Source: Rheinheimera mangrovi (GTDB taxonomy: Bacteria > Pseudomonadota > Gammaproteobacteria > Enterobacterales > Alteromonadaceae). From it: DNA of 64,000 nucleotides. The notes beneath the pieces were generated by a model, which searched no databases, had not been told where the DNA came from, and worked only from the letters and a program-made list of their open reading frames with translations. The position numbers and the translations under genes were made by a program. Positions 1 to 9,165 of this stretch are shown piece by piece. Position 1 is the stretch's first letter. Each line of letters starts with the position of its first letter. The stretch spans positions 3,207,501 to 3,271,500 of the forward strand of contig NZ_CP034683.1 in assembly GCF_003990335.1 (NCBI RefSeq), in the 5' to 3' direction.

Positions 1-125
1 TATTTCTAAGTTTTTTTCCGCAGTTGCAGCGTTTTATTCAACACGCAGCGATAGAACAAAATCCGCTTCTGGCTTTTGATCGTTACAGCAAAGTCACCGG
101 CAAAGACCAAAGTAATACAGCCTGA
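1..125 (+). CDS. Possible C-terminal end of an unidentified protein (runs off left edge)
   Basis: An open frame enters from the left edge and stops with TGA at 123-125. Its last residues read ...NPLLAFDRYSKVTGKDQSNTA, which looks protein-like. It would overlap the 3' end of the convergent sixA gene by about 43 bases. I do not recognise the family, and only about 40 residues are visible, so it could be chance. Bases upstream of this window would decide it. Confidence 0.35.
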   Translation, partial: FLSFFPQLQRFIQHAAIEQNPLLAFDRYSKVTGKDQSNTA

Positions 126-553
126 TCAGGCCTGAGTTCAAGCGCTGTGATTGAGGCTTTTTTAATAAAAAAATGCCCGGAGTCCGTGTTTAACAACAGC
201 GCCAACAAAGCGGAAATATCAGGTTCGTGACCAACACAACAGACAGACTCGACTCCTTGTTTGACCAAGTCAGTTAAAGCCTTGTGCTGTACTTCTGCCA
301 AAGTCTCAATAATTAACCAGGCCTGTTTTTGTGGTTGTGGCCAGTCAGCGTACTGATGCAATAACAGCGCAGTTTGTTCGGCGCGAACCAAAGGGCTGGT
401 CAGCAGCATCTGTGGTTTTAACTGCTGCTTTTTACAAAACTCGGCCAGCTTTTGGCTTTGTTTTATGCCTTTGTCTATTAAATGACGACTTGGATCTGGC
501 AGACCTAAAGCCCTGTCCTGTGCAGTGGCATGACGCACTAAATACAGCAACAT
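83..553 (-). CDS. sixA: Phosphohistidine phosphatase SixA
   Basis: A 156-residue protein of the histidine phosphatase (phosphoglycerate mutase-like) superfamily. The N-terminal catalytic motif is LVRHATAQDR, with the nucleophile His in an R-H-A form typical of SixA instead of the usual R-H-G. The second catalytic His is in CVGHEPDIS near residue 108. SixA removes phosphate from phosphohistidines of phosphotransfer (HPt) domains and PTS components in the cytoplasm. The length matches E. coli SixA (about 160 residues). It lies 6 bases downstream of the secreted-protein gene at 560-1114, so the two may be cotranscribed. Confidence 0.88.
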   Translation of the reverse strand: MLLYLVRHATAQDRALGLPDPSRHLIDKGIKQSQKLAEFCKKQQLKPQMLLTSPLVRAEQTALLLHQYADWPQPQKQAWLIIETLAEVQHKALTDLVKQGVESVCCVGHEPDISALLALLLNTDSGHFFIKKASITALELRPDQAVLLWSLPVTLL

Positions 554-559
554 CAGGCG

Positions 560-1114
560 TTACTTCGCTTCTGGTGCAAAATCTGCACTTTCAAAATAAA
601 GCTGTTCTGCAGCTTTGCCTTTTGCCTGATACAAAATTTCATCCACAGCCCCCTCTCCTGCAATAGCCTTCACCAACAGCTCGCCTTGCCCAAGCTGGAT
701 ACGATAAACACCGTCCTGCTCAGCCACTTCACCTACTGCTTTATCCAACAGTTTTTGTTGTACTTGCACTGTGACAGTGCCAGCCTCTTGACCACCCCGC
801 TCAAAATGGCCGAGATAGACTTGTGCATTAAAACTCATCAGTTTGCCTTGCTGTAAATCCTTTAAAGCAAAAGGCTGCGGCTCCAAAGTGACTAAAGCTT
901 TTTCCTTTAGCGCATGCAGAACCAGCTCCGGCATATCACTACTGATCCGAAGCACAATCTGATGCGCATGTTTACCTGCTGGAAAAGGCAAATGGGAGGC
1001 TATCAGCTGGTTTTCCACCTGCAACATCACCATGCCGTGAATTCCATGACTGGCATGCAGGCAAGCCCAGAGTGGTGAGCTAAAACAAAACAATAGAAGC
1101 CAAAGTGCTTTCAT
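560..1114 (-). CDS. Secreted protein of unknown function
   Basis: I start this at the ATG at 1114 because it opens a clear signal peptide, MKALWLLLFCFSSPLWA, cleaved before a mature protein beginning near CLHASHGIHG. A longer upstream frame to 1204 has no signal-like start. The product is about 184 residues, probably periplasmic, with a mixed beta-rich sequence and no catalytic motif that I recognise. The mature N-terminus is rich in His and Met (HASHGIHGMVM), which could suggest metal contact, but that is only inference. It ends 6 bases before sixA on the same strand. Confidence 0.65.
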   Translation of the reverse strand: MKALWLLLFCFSSPLWACLHASHGIHGMVMLQVENQLIASHLPFPAGKHAHQIVLRISSDMPELVLHALKEKALVTLEPQPFALKDLQQGKLMSFNAQVYLGHFERGGQEAGTVTVQVQQKLLDKAVGEVAEQDGVYRIQLGQGELLVKAIAGEGAVDEILYQAKGKAAEQLYFESADFAPEAK

Positions 1115-1214
1115 CACGACCCACTGGTTAATCCTGTTGTGAAAGAGTCTGCAACTATCTGTGAAAGGGGTCAAGTTCAGCACCAGATTGGCATACCCAG
1201 ACACCAGAAAATAT

Positions 1215-1223
1215 TGCTATAAT
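1215..1223 (+). promoter_or_regulatory. Probable extended -10 promoter element upstream of rraB
   Basis: The sequence TTGCTATAAT contains a perfect TATAAT at 1218-1223 preceded by a TG one base upstream, the extended -10 pattern used by sigma-70. It lies about 63 bases upstream of the rraB-family start codon. No good -35 box is seen at 16-18 bases, which fits extended -10 promoters. Confidence 0.5.
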
Positions 1224-1285
1224 CCGGCCACTTGCCGCACTGGGCCTACCGGGTCGGCCTATTAACCTGATGTGGAGAGCGGACC

Positions 1286-1678
1286 ATGCAATTTCCTGAT
1301 GACGGCAATGGCGATATGCTGCGTGCCTTAATGGACGCCGGAATAGATTTAAGTGAGCCTCTGGCCATAGATTTTTATCTGGTATTTAAAAACAAAGAGC
1401 AAGCTGAAAAAGCTATGGCAGCCTTAGTTGCCACTGAACTGCAAGGCGAAGTAGAGCTGCACTTTAACGATTTGGAACAATGGGAATTGATCGTCAGTCA
1501 GACCATGGTACCGGAACATGCGGCAGTGACAGCGCGTGAAGCCGAGCTGGACAAGTTTGCCAAGAAATTTGGCGGCCACAACGATGGCTGGGGCGTGATG
1601 CAACATCAGGACGGCGATGACGATTTTGATGATGAACACGGCGAACATTGTGACCATGACTGTGGTCACCAGCATTAA
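1286..1678 (+). CDS. rraB: RraB-family regulator of ribonuclease E
   Basis: A 130-residue acidic protein matching the RraB family (formerly DUF1260). RraB binds RNase E and alters the composition and activity of the degradosome. The family signature near residue 95-105 is visible: KFGGHNDGWGVM, equivalent to the KFDVEYDGWGTY stretch of E. coli RraB. The C-terminal 25 residues are Asp/Glu/His rich and end in a Cys/His cluster, HCDHDCGHQH. E. coli RraB has a similar acidic tail but not this Cys/His cluster, which might bind metal (inference). The start has GGAGAG about 8 bases upstream. Confidence 0.8.
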   Translation: MQFPDDGNGDMLRALMDAGIDLSEPLAIDFYLVFKNKEQAEKAMAALVATELQGEVELHFNDLEQWELIVSQTMVPEHAAVTAREAELDKFAKKFGGHNDGWGVMQHQDGDDDFDDEHGEHCDHDCGHQH

Positions 1679-1709
1679 TTTTTACTGATACAGATACGAG
1701 AGAGAAGCA

Positions 1710-2411
1710 ATGGGTGCTCAATGGAAAGCCAAACATAAAGCCGATGCATCGGCTGCCAAAGGCCGTATTTTTACTAAATTAGCGAAAGAGATCATGGTTG
1801 CAGCCCGTAACGGTGCTGACCCTGATATGAACTCTAAATTACGTGTTGCTGTGGAAGCGGCAAAAAAAGCCTCTATGCCTCGTGAGACGTTAGAACGCGC
1901 CATCAAAAAAGGCGCTGGTTTACTGGACGGCCCAGCTAACTATGAAACTGTGGTGTATGAAGGTTTTGCCCCGCATCAGGTGCCTGTGATTGTTGAATGT
2001 TTAACAGACAACAAAAACCGTTCAGCCCAAAGTATCCGTGTACTGTTCCGTAAAGGTCAATTGGGCGGTTCAGGTTCAGTATCATGGGATTTCAAATACT
2101 TAGGTGAAATTGTTGCCCATGCCGTGACACCTGATGCCGATCTGGAAGTCGCAGCTATTGAAGCCGGTGCTCAGGATTTTGAAGAAGGTGAAGAAGGCGA
2201 CAGCGTGTTCCTGACTGAACCTACCGATCTGGACGCCGTCAGCAAAGCTTTACCTGCCTTTGGTTTTAACGTCACCTCAGCCAAGCTGGTGTATCGTCCA
2301 AATAACCCGGTAACTTTAGATGACGCAGCCCGCGCTGAAGTCGAAGCCTTTTTGGAAGCCATTGACGCCGATGACGACGTTCAACACGTTTATGTGGGTT
2401 TAGCAGGTTAA
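1710..2411 (+). CDS. YebC/PmpR-family (TACO1-like) protein
   Basis: A 233-residue protein of the YebC/PmpR family, annotated either as DNA-binding regulators or, from later work on the family, as translation factors that relieve ribosome stalling. The N-terminal family signature is clear ([20 protein letters not shown], then the conserved N-S-K-L-R and RAIKKGAG segments). The middle domain has the conserved EGFAPH and D-N-K-N-R-S segments. The N-terminus is MGAQWK and not MAGHSKW, so this is the YeeN-like branch and not necessarily the ruvABC-linked YebC. RBS GAGAGAAG precedes the ATG. A strong terminator follows the gene. Confidence 0.88.
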   Translation: MGAQWKAKHKADASAAKGRIFTKLAKEIMVAARNGADPDMNSKLRVAVEAAKKASMPRETLERAIKKGAGLLDGPANYETVVYEGFAPHQVPVIVECLTDNKNRSAQSIRVLFRKGQLGGSGSVSWDFKYLGEIVAHAVTPDADLEVAAIEAGAQDFEEGEEGDSVFLTEPTDLDAVSKALPAFGFNVTSAKLVYRPNNPVTLDDAARAEVEAFLEAIDADDDVQHVYVGLAG

Positions 2412-2427
2412 TACTGTTTACTGACCA

Positions 2428-2457
2428 CAAAGGCGGCCTTGGCCGCCTTTGTTTTTT
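2428..2457 (+). terminator. Rho-independent terminator after the YebC-family gene
   Basis: An 11-bp GC-rich stem (CAAAGGCGGCC with its complement, 2428-2438 and 2441-2451) with a very tight loop is followed directly by six T residues. Confidence 0.9.
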
Positions 2458-2492
2458 CTGAAATTTGAACTGTCTGATACACAGGTGTTGTG

Positions 2493-3002
2493 ATGTTAGT
2501 GATAAAAGTAGCCTCCGCCAATCCGGCAAAAATCAAGGCTGTAGCTTCCGCCTTTGCTGAAGCATTCCCGGCTGAAACCCTGGATGTACAAGGTATGGCC
2601 GTCGCCAGCGGTGTTGCAGACCAACCGATGACGAGCGATGAAACCTTATTGGGCGCCATGAATAGAGTGGCTGCTTTGGCGGATACCGCAGCGGATTATC
2701 GTGTTGCGATAGAAGCAGGCTTAGATGGTGATTTTACCTTCGCCTGGATGGTGATTGAACATCAGGGCAAGCTAGGCAAAGCCCGTTCTGCCAGTTTAAT
2801 GTTGCCGCCAGCGGCTTTGTTGCAACTGCAGCAAGGTAAAGAGTTGGGTGATGTGATGGATGCGATGTTTCATCAAGACAACATCAAACAAAAAGGTGGT
2901 GCTATTGCGCTGCTGACTCAACACAGACTCAGCCGCAGTTCTGTGTATCATCAGGCTTTGATACTGGCGATGATTCCGTTTTTAAATCCGGATTTGTTTT
3001 AA
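2493..3002 (+). CDS. yjjX: Inosine/xanthosine triphosphatase YjjX
   Basis: About 169 residues with the YjjX (non-canonical purine NTPase) signature: N-terminal VIKVASANPAKIKAV, then GMAVASGVADQPMTSDET and a later IEAGLDG segment. The family hydrolyses ITP and XTP to keep deaminated purines out of nucleic acids. A GTG three bases upstream (2490) is in frame. I prefer the ATG at 2493 because the AGG at 2483-2485 is then better spaced. Ends in a hydrophobic segment and has no obvious terminator. Confidence 0.86.
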   Translation: MLVIKVASANPAKIKAVASAFAEAFPAETLDVQGMAVASGVADQPMTSDETLLGAMNRVAALADTAADYRVAIEAGLDGDFTFAWMVIEHQGKLGKARSASLMLPPAALLQLQQGKELGDVMDAMFHQDNIKQKGGAIALLTQHRLSRSSVYHQALILAMIPFLNPDLF

Positions 3003-3067
3003 ATCCGATTGTCATAGCGCGGATTCAGCCTTAATGTAGACCTCGACTTAACATGAAGGAGAATCCA

Positions 3068-3616
3068 ATGTCCGGACTAAAAGTACTGGCCCTGTGTGGC
3101 AGCTTAAGAGCAAAATCGACCAACAAAGCCTTACTGGAGTATGCGAAAGCTCATGCGCCAGAGGGCATGGAAATTGAACTGGCAGACTTAACGCAGGTGC
3201 CTTTTTATAATTCCGACCTTGCCACTAAGCCCGCAGCAGTTGAGCGCCTGCTGGCGCAATTTGCCGAGGCTGATGCATTGTTGTTGGCCTGCCCTGAATA
3301 CAACTACTCTATTGCACCCGCGCTGAAAAACGCACTGGACTGGGCATCGCGTGAACCCAATAACGAGTTAATGGCTGGCAAAGTCGCGGCTATTCTGGGG
3401 TCAGCCGGTGGCATGGGCAGCTCCAGAGCCCAATATCATTTACGTCAGGTCTGCGTGTTTTTAGACCTGCATCTGGTCAATAAACCTGAAGTATTCTGCA
3501 ATGCTTTTGCCAATACCTTTGATGCAGACAACAATCTGACGGATGAACGTATTCAGAGCTTAATAGTGCAACAACTGGACGCTTTACAGCAGTTAGCCTT
3601 ACGTTTTAAAAACTAG
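3068..3616 (+). CDS. NAD(P)H-dependent FMN/quinone reductase (ChrR/YieF-like)
   Basis: A flavodoxin-like reductase of about 182 residues. The FMN phosphate loop GSLRAKSTNKALL lies near residue 10, the conserved PEYNYSIAPALKNALDW near residue 75, and the GSAGGMGSSRAQYHLR loop near residue 112. Members reduce quinones, chromate or azo compounds with NAD(P)H through FMN and protect against redox cycling. I start at the ATG at 3068, which has AAGGAGAA seven bases upstream; the frame opens 15 bases earlier without such a site. Confidence 0.85.
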   Translation: MSGLKVLALCGSLRAKSTNKALLEYAKAHAPEGMEIELADLTQVPFYNSDLATKPAAVERLLAQFAEADALLLACPEYNYSIAPALKNALDWASREPNNELMAGKVAAILGSAGGMGSSRAQYHLRQVCVFLDLHLVNKPEVFCNAFANTFDADNNLTDERIQSLIVQQLDALQQLALRFKN

Positions 3617-3642
3617 CGACCTTGCGCTTCACAGGGCTTAAA

Positions 3643-3684
3643 AAAGCAGATAAAACAATAAAGTTGTTTTCATCTGCTTTCTTT
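3643..3684 (+). terminator. Stem-loop terminator after the FMN reductase gene
   Basis: AAAGCAGATAAAACAA (3643-3658) pairs with TTGTTTTCATCTGCTTT (3664-3680) with one bulged base, forming a long hairpin with a 5-base loop. The T run afterwards is short, so termination may be imperfect. Confidence 0.6.
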
Positions 3685-3757
3685 GTCAGAGTAAGACTCA
3701 AAATGAGAAAGTAGATTTTTTATATAGGCCATCATTTCAAGTGGCAAGGACTGAAAC

Positions 3758-4780
3758 TTGTTACAGCGCTTAAAAGATAATTTCCATCTGTCGATGGTTA
3801 CTCTGGTTGGTGGCATAGCCAGCTGCACTTTATTGCCTTACGCTTTGTACCGTCTGGCAACAGGTAGTTATTTGGTCGCTCTGGTGGATCTGTTGATGAT
3901 TACAGTCAGCACAGTCTCTGTCTGGATGGCCTGGCGTACCGGTGACACTGAAAAACCCGGCTTTCTGATGGCCGTGGTGTTTTGTTTTGGCGCTGTTTTA
4001 GTTTGTTTGAAGCTAGGGCAAGACGTGCTGTTCTGGATTTATCCTTTGATGGTGTTTATCTTCTTTTTAGTAGCGCCAATCAAAGCTTTATTGCTGTTAT
4101 TATTGATGGTCAGCGCTATTGTATCGCTGCACTTTGCCGAGCAATCCAGCATTTTCAACAACAGTTTTCAGTTGCTGGCCTTTATCACAACTACAGTGAT
4201 TACCAGTATTTTTGCTTACATATTTGCCTACCGTACCCACCTGCAGCGACAAGAGTTGAGGCATTTAGCCACCACAGATCCTTTGACAGGTGCAGCAACC
4301 CGCCATTCATTAACGGATAACCTAACAGAAGCAATTCAGCAGTATCAGCAAAAAAACATACTCAGTGGTTTAATGCTACTGGATTTAGATCATTTTAAGC
4401 GCATTAATGACAACTTTGGCCATCAGTCCGGCGATCAAATTTTGAGTCAACTAGTACCTTTGTTAAAACAAATGATCCGCCAACAGGATTCCGTGTTTCG
4501 TTATGGCGGGGAAGAGTTTGTACTGCTGATTAAAGAAATACAGCTGGCTGATTTGCATCGTTTAGCAGAAAAAATTCGTCACGCCGTCTGGCATCAGCTC
4601 ACTTTACCGGACGGTTCAGCCCTGACCACATCAATAGGTCTGGCGACAGTCCAAGATGCGACAGATTGGGAAAGTTGGTTGCAAAATGCCGATGTGGCTT
4701 TGTATCAGGCTAAACATCAAGGCCGAAATCAGGTGGTGATTGCCACATCACCTGCTGAACAAGCCATAACAGCATCTTAG
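3758..4780 (+). CDS. Membrane-bound diguanylate cyclase (GGDEF domain)
   Basis: A 340-residue protein with about six hydrophobic segments in residues 10-165, then a GGDEF domain (about 170-330). The active-site loop is GGEEF (RYGGEEFVLL), the D-x-D metal region LLDLDHFKRIND is present, and an RQQD sequence five residues before GGEEF matches the RxxD inhibitory site. An active c-di-GMP synthase with product feedback is therefore likely. The start is a TTG at 3758 with AAGGA seven bases upstream; an ATG at 3794 is the alternative but would cut into the first hydrophobic segment. The input signal is unknown. Confidence 0.85.
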   Translation: MLQRLKDNFHLSMVTLVGGIASCTLLPYALYRLATGSYLVALVDLLMITVSTVSVWMAWRTGDTEKPGFLMAVVFCFGAVLVCLKLGQDVLFWIYPLMVFIFFLVAPIKALLLLLLMVSAIVSLHFAEQSSIFNNSFQLLAFITTTVITSIFAYIFAYRTHLQRQELRHLATTDPLTGAATRHSLTDNLTEAIQQYQQKNILSGLMLLDLDHFKRINDNFGHQSGDQILSQLVPLLKQMIRQQDSVFRYGGEEFVLLIKEIQLADLHRLAEKIRHAVWHQLTLPDGSALTTSIGLATVQDATDWESWLQNADVALYQAKHQGRNQVVIATSPAEQAITAS

Positions 4781-4851
4781 ACTTAAGTCGAAGCGCCAAT
4801 AGCCAAACAATACTTTAAGCTGGTTATCTTCATTCAGTGCAGGTGTTTTTT

Positions 4852-5250
4852 ATGTTGTCTTTTATTATCAGCCGTTTTTTCGCAATTCAAATCCTGGTGC
4901 TATTGGCTTTAGCTCTGGCGAATTACTTTTCAGCCATCAAATTGGGCTTTATTCAGGATGTTTTATTGTTACCTGCTCTTACTCTTTTTCTGGTGTATCA
5001 GTACTGCAAAAAGCAAAATGCTTTTTTAACAAACGAACAAAGCCAAAAGGTTGTTTACGCTTTGATTTTAAGTGATGCGCTGATCCAGGCTGTACTGACG
5101 TTTAGTAGCCCTCAAGGCATTATTGCCGCACAGCACTTTACCAATGCGGCTTTAACTTATGCCGCTGTGATGGTGTTTCATAGCCTGATGATTTATTTTG
5201 CAGTGGGGTACAGTAAAACCTTGTTTGAAAAACGTCAGGCTTTGAACTGA
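4852..5250 (+). CDS. Small four-helix inner-membrane protein of unknown function
   Basis: About 132 residues, almost entirely hydrophobic with four likely transmembrane helices: near residues 3-25, 28-48, 65-85 and 98-122. The start at the ATG at 4852 has AGG eight bases upstream; the frame extends 15 bases further to a GTG. It follows the diguanylate cyclase by 71 bases on the same strand. No family is recognised. Confidence 0.6.
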   Translation: MLSFIISRFFAIQILVLLALALANYFSAIKLGFIQDVLLLPALTLFLVYQYCKKQNAFLTNEQSQKVVYALILSDALIQAVLTFSSPQGIIAAQHFTNAALTYAAVMVFHSLMIYFAVGYSKTLFEKRQALN

Positions 5251-5253
5251 ACG

Positions 5254-5853
5254 CTAAAATACCCTGTGACTACAAAGCTGGCGCTCACATGGAATTCCAT
5301 CCCTGTCACCGTCAATCAACACATTTGGACATTGCTCTAAATAAAATTCGGCCTCTTCACAGGAACTCATTTCAGAACAGTGTTGCTTTCCTTCGCACTG
5401 AAATTGCCCCCCCTGCTGAGCTTGTACAGGCGGCCATACCGGGTTTTCCAATACATTGGTGTTAGTTTGCTGGTGATCTGACTCAACCAGCTCTGTAGCT
5501 ACCAAAGCATTTGCACTAAATAGCAGCCAGGATTGATAACCCAGCCACGCCACAATAGACAGGCACACAGCCCCCGACAACAATTGTTGAAATAACAAAG
5601 ACGACAATGCCGGCTTTTTTAACTCTGGTGCCGGTGCAAAATGCTGACCTGCTTTGTACGCTGATACAGCTTTGGGTTTGCCCTGGGGGTCGACTTCAAT
5701 CTGAAAAAAAATGCTGTCGCCATCTTGCAGCTTCTCAGGTTTCTTGCGAAAACCACTGCTGCTGATACGAATATCTGGCCCGGCTTTATCCCGCTGAATA
5801 AAACCTTTGCCTTGGGTGGGGTTCCAGTCTTTTAACTTTCCCTGATGTAACAT
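5254..5853 (-). CDS. Cold-shock-like domain, membrane anchor and excalibur calcium-binding domain fusion
   Basis: A 199-residue protein in three parts. Residues 1-70 look like a cold-shock/OB-fold domain (GKLKDWNPTQGKGFIQRD, the RNA-binding strand pattern). Residues about 85-110 form one transmembrane helix. Residues about 150-197 form an excalibur domain, with a Cys-rich frame and the calcium loop DGDRDGIPCE. This resembles known proteins in which a CSD-like N-terminus is joined to a membrane segment. The OB fold would be cytoplasmic and the excalibur domain periplasmic. It is convergent with the 4852-5250 gene, with only 3 bases between the stops. Role unknown. Confidence 0.75.
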   Translation of the reverse strand: MLHQGKLKDWNPTQGKGFIQRDKAGPDIRISSSGFRKKPEKLQDGDSIFFQIEVDPQGKPKAVSAYKAGQHFAPAPELKKPALSSLLFQQLLSGAVCLSIVAWLGYQSWLLFSANALVATELVESDHQQTNTNVLENPVWPPVQAQQGGQFQCEGKQHCSEMSSCEEAEFYLEQCPNVLIDGDRDGIPCERQLCSHRVF

Positions 5854-5922
5854 CTCAACGTCCTGTTGTATCTATTTTAAAAACACCTTATTTAACCTAA
5901 ATCATATTTGTTTTACAAGCAT

Positions 5923-5950
5923 AAAAAAAAGCCGCCTTTGTCAAAGCGGC
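5923..5950 (-). terminator. Rho-independent terminator of ahpF
   Basis: Read on the minus strand, GCCGCTTTG and CAAAGGCGGC form a stem (5931-5950) followed by eight T residues (5923-5930). It lies 22 bases past the ahpF stop codon. Confidence 0.88.
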
Positions 5951-5972
5951 TTCCTTTAAGCAGAGTGAACTG

Positions 5973-7517
5973 TTAGTTACGGATCAGATAGTCAAAAGCA
6001 CCTAAAGCTGCTGTTGCTCCACTGCCCATCGCGATAATAATTTGCTTGAACGGTGTGTTAGTAGCGTCACCTGCAGCAAACACGCCTTTTAATGACGTTT
6101 GGCCGTGGCTGTCGACAATGATTTCGCCACGTGGCGTTAATTCCACAGCACCACGCAACCACTCGGTATTTGGCACTAAACCAATTTGTACAAAGATACC
6201 GGCCAGTTCCACAGTTTTGCTTTCGCCGTTGGTGCGGTCTGTGTACTGTAAGCCAACAACGCGCTGACCATCACCCAACACTTCTGTGGTTTGTGCCTGA
6301 GTGATAATAGTGATGTTGCCCATAGACTGCGCTTTTTTGATAAGCACTGCGTCTGCACGCAATGTGCTGTCAAATTCCAGTACTGTGACATGCTGCACTA
6401 TGCCAGCTAAGTCGATAGCAGCTTCAATACCAGAGTTACCACCTCCTATCACTGCAACTTTTTTACCTTTAAATAAAGGACCATCACAGTGTGGACAGTA
6501 GGCTACACCTTTGCCACGGTATTCTTTTTCACCAGGCACGTTCATCTCTCTCCAGCGCGCGCCAGGGGATAAAACTATGCTTTTACTTTTCAGCACAGCG
6601 CCGTTTTCAAGCGTGATTTCAAACAAGTCGTTTTTGCCCAGTTTTACGGCTTTTTGGCTGTTCATAATGTCCACTTCGTACTGACGAACGTGAGACTCTA
6701 AGTTAGCCACCAGTTTTGGACCTTCAGTTTCTTTGACAGAAATAAAGTTCTCAATACCTACAGTGTCAGCCACCTGGCCACCAAAACGCTCGGCAACAAT
6801 ACCAGTGTTTAAGCCTTTACGGGCTGCATAAATAGCAGCTGCAGAACCAGCAGGACCACCACCCACAATCAGCATATCGAAGTTATTTTTGGTCTTCAGA
6901 GCTTCAGCCTGACGAGCCGCAGCACCGCTGTCGACTTTGTTCAGAATATTGGTCAGGGTAATAGCACCCTGAGAGAACTGCTGGCCATTTAAATACACTG
7001 TTGGCACAGCCATGATGTTACGTTTACTGACTTCATCTGGGAACACAGCACCGTCAATCATGGTGGTTTTAATATTTGGATTCACTGCTGCCATTAAATT
7101 CAGCGCCTGCACTACTTCAGGACAGGTCTGACAGCTTAACGATACAAAAACTTCAAAGTTAAATTCACCCTGCAGTGCAGCAATTTGCTCCAGCACAGCA
7201 GCTTCTTCTTTAATGGTGTGGCCACCTGAATGCAACAAAGCCAACACCAGAGAGGTAAACTCGTGGCCCATAGGCACACCAGCAAAACGAATTTGAGTAT
7301 TTTTAGCAGTAGAGCGCACCAGCATAGATGGCTTTAATACTGTTGTGTCTGTCTCATCTTTTAGATGGATCAGCGAACTTAAACCGGCGATATCTTCGGC
7401 CAAATTTTTTAACTCGGCTGCTTTATCGCTGCCGTCTAACGCAACTACCAGCTCCACCGGGCTTTTCAGGTTTTGCAAATAGGTTTTTAATTGGTTCTTC
7501 AAATTGGTATCTAACAT
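5973..7517 (-). CDS. ahpF: Alkyl hydroperoxide reductase subunit F (NADH:peroxiredoxin reductase)
   Basis: A 514-residue AhpF, close to the 521 of E. coli. The N-terminal tandem thioredoxin-like domain carries a redox pair in SLSCQTCPE near residue 129. The C-terminal thioredoxin-reductase part has the FAD motif [18 protein letters not shown], a second redox pair in YCPHCDGP and the NADH motif [15 protein letters not shown]. It passes electrons from NADH to AhpC. Start chosen at the ATG at 7517, with AAGGGGCC just upstream; the longer frame to 7619 lies in the hairpin-rich spacer after ahpC. Same strand and order as in E. coli. Confidence 0.96.
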   Translation of the reverse strand: MLDTNLKNQLKTYLQNLKSPVELVVALDGSDKAAELKNLAEDIAGLSSLIHLKDETDTTVLKPSMLVRSTAKNTQIRFAGVPMGHEFTSLVLALLHSGGHTIKEEAAVLEQIAALQGEFNFEVFVSLSCQTCPEVVQALNLMAAVNPNIKTTMIDGAVFPDEVSKRNIMAVPTVYLNGQQFSQGAITLTNILNKVDSGAAARQAEALKTKNNFDMLIVGGGPAGSAAAIYAARKGLNTGIVAERFGGQVADTVGIENFISVKETEGPKLVANLESHVRQYEVDIMNSQKAVKLGKNDLFEITLENGAVLKSKSIVLSPGARWREMNVPGEKEYRGKGVAYCPHCDGPLFKGKKVAVIGGGNSGIEAAIDLAGIVQHVTVLEFDSTLRADAVLIKKAQSMGNITIITQAQTTEVLGDGQRVVGLQYTDRTNGESKTVELAGIFVQIGLVPNTEWLRGAVELTPRGEIIVDSHGQTSLKGVFAAGDATNTPFKQIIIAMGSGATAALGAFDYLIRN

Positions 7518-7642
7518 ATTTGGCCCCTTTCTTATAGCCACAGTTACAGCCACCTTCAGGTGGATTGCCACTGTCCTTTTGGACAAAGCTTCGCCGTACC
7601 AGTAAATTCTGGTGAGCAAAACTCACAAGTTTATTTGGAATA

Positions 7643-7662
7643 GGGGCTGAGAACTCAGCCCC
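7643..7662 (-). terminator. Hairpin between ahpC and ahpF (partial terminator or processing element)
   Basis: GGGGCTGA and its complement (7643-7650 and 7655-7662) form an 8-bp stem with a 4-base loop 17 bases after the ahpC stop. No T run follows on the minus strand. It may stabilise ahpC mRNA or limit read-through into ahpF, as in many ahpCF operons (inference). Further small inverted repeats occur at 7540-7580. Confidence 0.5.
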
Positions 7663-7679
7663 TGCAGTCTTAATCAGAC

Positions 7680-8246
7680 TTAGATTTTACCAACCAGGTC
7701 TAAAGATGGAGCTAAAGTCGCTTCACCTGGAGTCCATTTAGCTGGACATACTTCACCGTCATGGTTTGCAACGTATTGTGCAGCCTGAACTTTACGGAAC
7801 AGTTCTGCAGCGCTACGGCCGATACCTAAGTCGTGAATTTCAGCAACTTTGATTTCGCCTTGTGGGTTGATTACGAAAGTACCACGTAAGGCTAAACCTT
7901 CTTCCTCGATCATCACACCGAAGTTACGAGTGATAGTACCAGTTGGGTCACCGATCATTGGGTAGTTGATTTTCTTGATAGTTTCAGAAGCATCATGCCA
8001 CGCTTTGTGAGTGAAATGAGTGTCAGTTGATACTGAGTACACTTCAACACCGATTTCCTGGAACTTAGGATAGAAATCAGCCAGGTCGCCTAATTCAGTT
8101 GGGCAAACGAAAGTGAAGTCAGCTGGGTAGAACACTACTACTGACCATTTGCCGGCCAGATCCTGTTCAGTCACTGGAACAAATTTACCGTGATGGAAGG
8201 CAGTCGCTTTAAATGGCTTGATGGTGCTGTTGATAATTGAAGACAT
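7680..8246 (-). CDS. ahpC: Alkyl hydroperoxide reductase subunit C (peroxiredoxin)
   Basis: A 188-residue typical 2-Cys peroxiredoxin, the length of E. coli AhpC (187). The peroxidatic Cys lies in [12 protein letters not shown] near residue 48 and the resolving Cys in [11 protein letters not shown] near residue 167. It reduces H2O2 and organic peroxides in the cytoplasm and is recycled by AhpF, encoded next to it. The start is [12 protein letters not shown], with an AACATGGAGTAAG-type RBS upstream. The 250-base upstream gap is AT-rich and is the likely promoter region. Confidence 0.97.
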   Translation of the reverse strand: MSSIINSTIKPFKATAFHHGKFVPVTEQDLAGKWSVVVFYPADFTFVCPTELGDLADFYPKFQEIGVEVYSVSTDTHFTHKAWHDASETIKKINYPMIGDPTGTITRNFGVMIEEEGLALRGTFVINPQGEIKVAEIHDLGIGRSAAELFRKVQAAQYVANHDGEVCPAKWTPGEATLAPSLDLVGKI

Positions 8247-8499
8247 TGTCTTACTCCATGTTGGTTGGTTACTAAAAATGAACTCGCTTCGATAGGACAG
8301 AGAATAGCTGTTCCGAACGATTTGAGATAACGAATTAAATCTATAAAGTTAATCTGTTTTTGTGATTGAAAAACTGAAAAGCTTATCTGTTTTTCCACTT
8401 TATTCTACAGTGCCACTATGACAACACTACAAACACAGTTCTGAACTGCATTCTGTCTTTGCTAACGAACAGCACAAAAAGTGCAAAGAATGACAAAGA

Positions 8500-9165
8500 A
8501 TGACTATGCTCAATAAGGCAGTTCTGAAATGGGGGCATAAATTGAAACTTCAAGCAGCTAAAGCCCTGACCTTTTGTGTTTTTTTAATACTGGCGACTAC
8601 AGTGGTGGCAGATAATCCGCCTGTGTATCGTTATCAGCAAGCGAACGGCGTGACCGCTTTTTCCGACAGAGCGCCAAAAAACCGGCCTTATCAGCTGGTG
8701 CGCTTTGATTGTTTTGCCTGTGATCTGAAAAGCAGTGTGAATTGGCACAATACGCCATTGTTTTTACAGAAGTATCAGCAGGAAATAACAGCTGCGGCAT
8801 TAGATCATCAATTAGACCCTGCTCTGATCCGGGCTGTGATCCATGCAGAATCCGCTTTTAATCCCAAAGCACTATCTAAAAGTGGCGCAGCCGGATTAAT
8901 GCAACTGATGCCAGACACAGCGACTGAAGTGGGAGTAAAAAACGTCTGGCATCAACAACAGAATATTCAGGGGGGAGCTTTTTATCTCTCTTCTTTACTC
9001 AAACGCTATAAAGGCAATATAAAACTGGCGATGGCGGCTTATAACGCTGGCCCAGGCACTGTAGATAAACATCAGGGTATCCCCCCTTACGCTGAAACTC
9101 AGACCTATGTGGAGCGTGTTCAGTTATTATTTTCACGTTATCAAAAAGCGGGTTCCAGTTCCTGA
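8500..9165 (+). CDS. Lytic transglycosylase (SLT domain, DUF4124 N-terminus)
   Basis: A 221-residue exported murein lytic transglycosylase. A hydrophobic signal (about residues 20-37) is followed by a DUF4124-type segment (VYRYQQANGVTAFSDRAP) and a Slt70-like catalytic domain (about 95-210). The catalytic Glu is in VIHAESAFNPKALSKSGAAG, with the later GLMQLMPDTA and AMAAYNAGPG motifs. It cleaves the MurNAc-GlcNAc bond to give 1,6-anhydro ends. Two ATG codons (8500 and 8506) are possible starts. It stands alone, divergent from ahpC. Confidence 0.88.
   Translation: MTMLNKAVLKWGHKLKLQAAKALTFCVFLILATTVVADNPPVYRYQQANGVTAFSDRAPKNRPYQLVRFDCFACDLKSSVNWHNTPLFLQKYQQEITAAALDHQLDPALIRAVIHAESAFNPKALSKSGAAGLMQLMPDTATEVGVKNVWHQQQNIQGGAFYLSSLLKRYKGNIKLAMAAYNAGPGTVDKHQGIPPYAETQTYVERVQLLFSRYQKAGSSS

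Noticed and set aside
8250..8350. OxyR-binding site upstream of ahpC
   Set aside because: ATAG and CTAT half-motifs occur (CGATAGGACAGAGAATAG, ATCTATAAAG) but the spacing and orientation do not fit the ATAG-N7-CTAT pattern.
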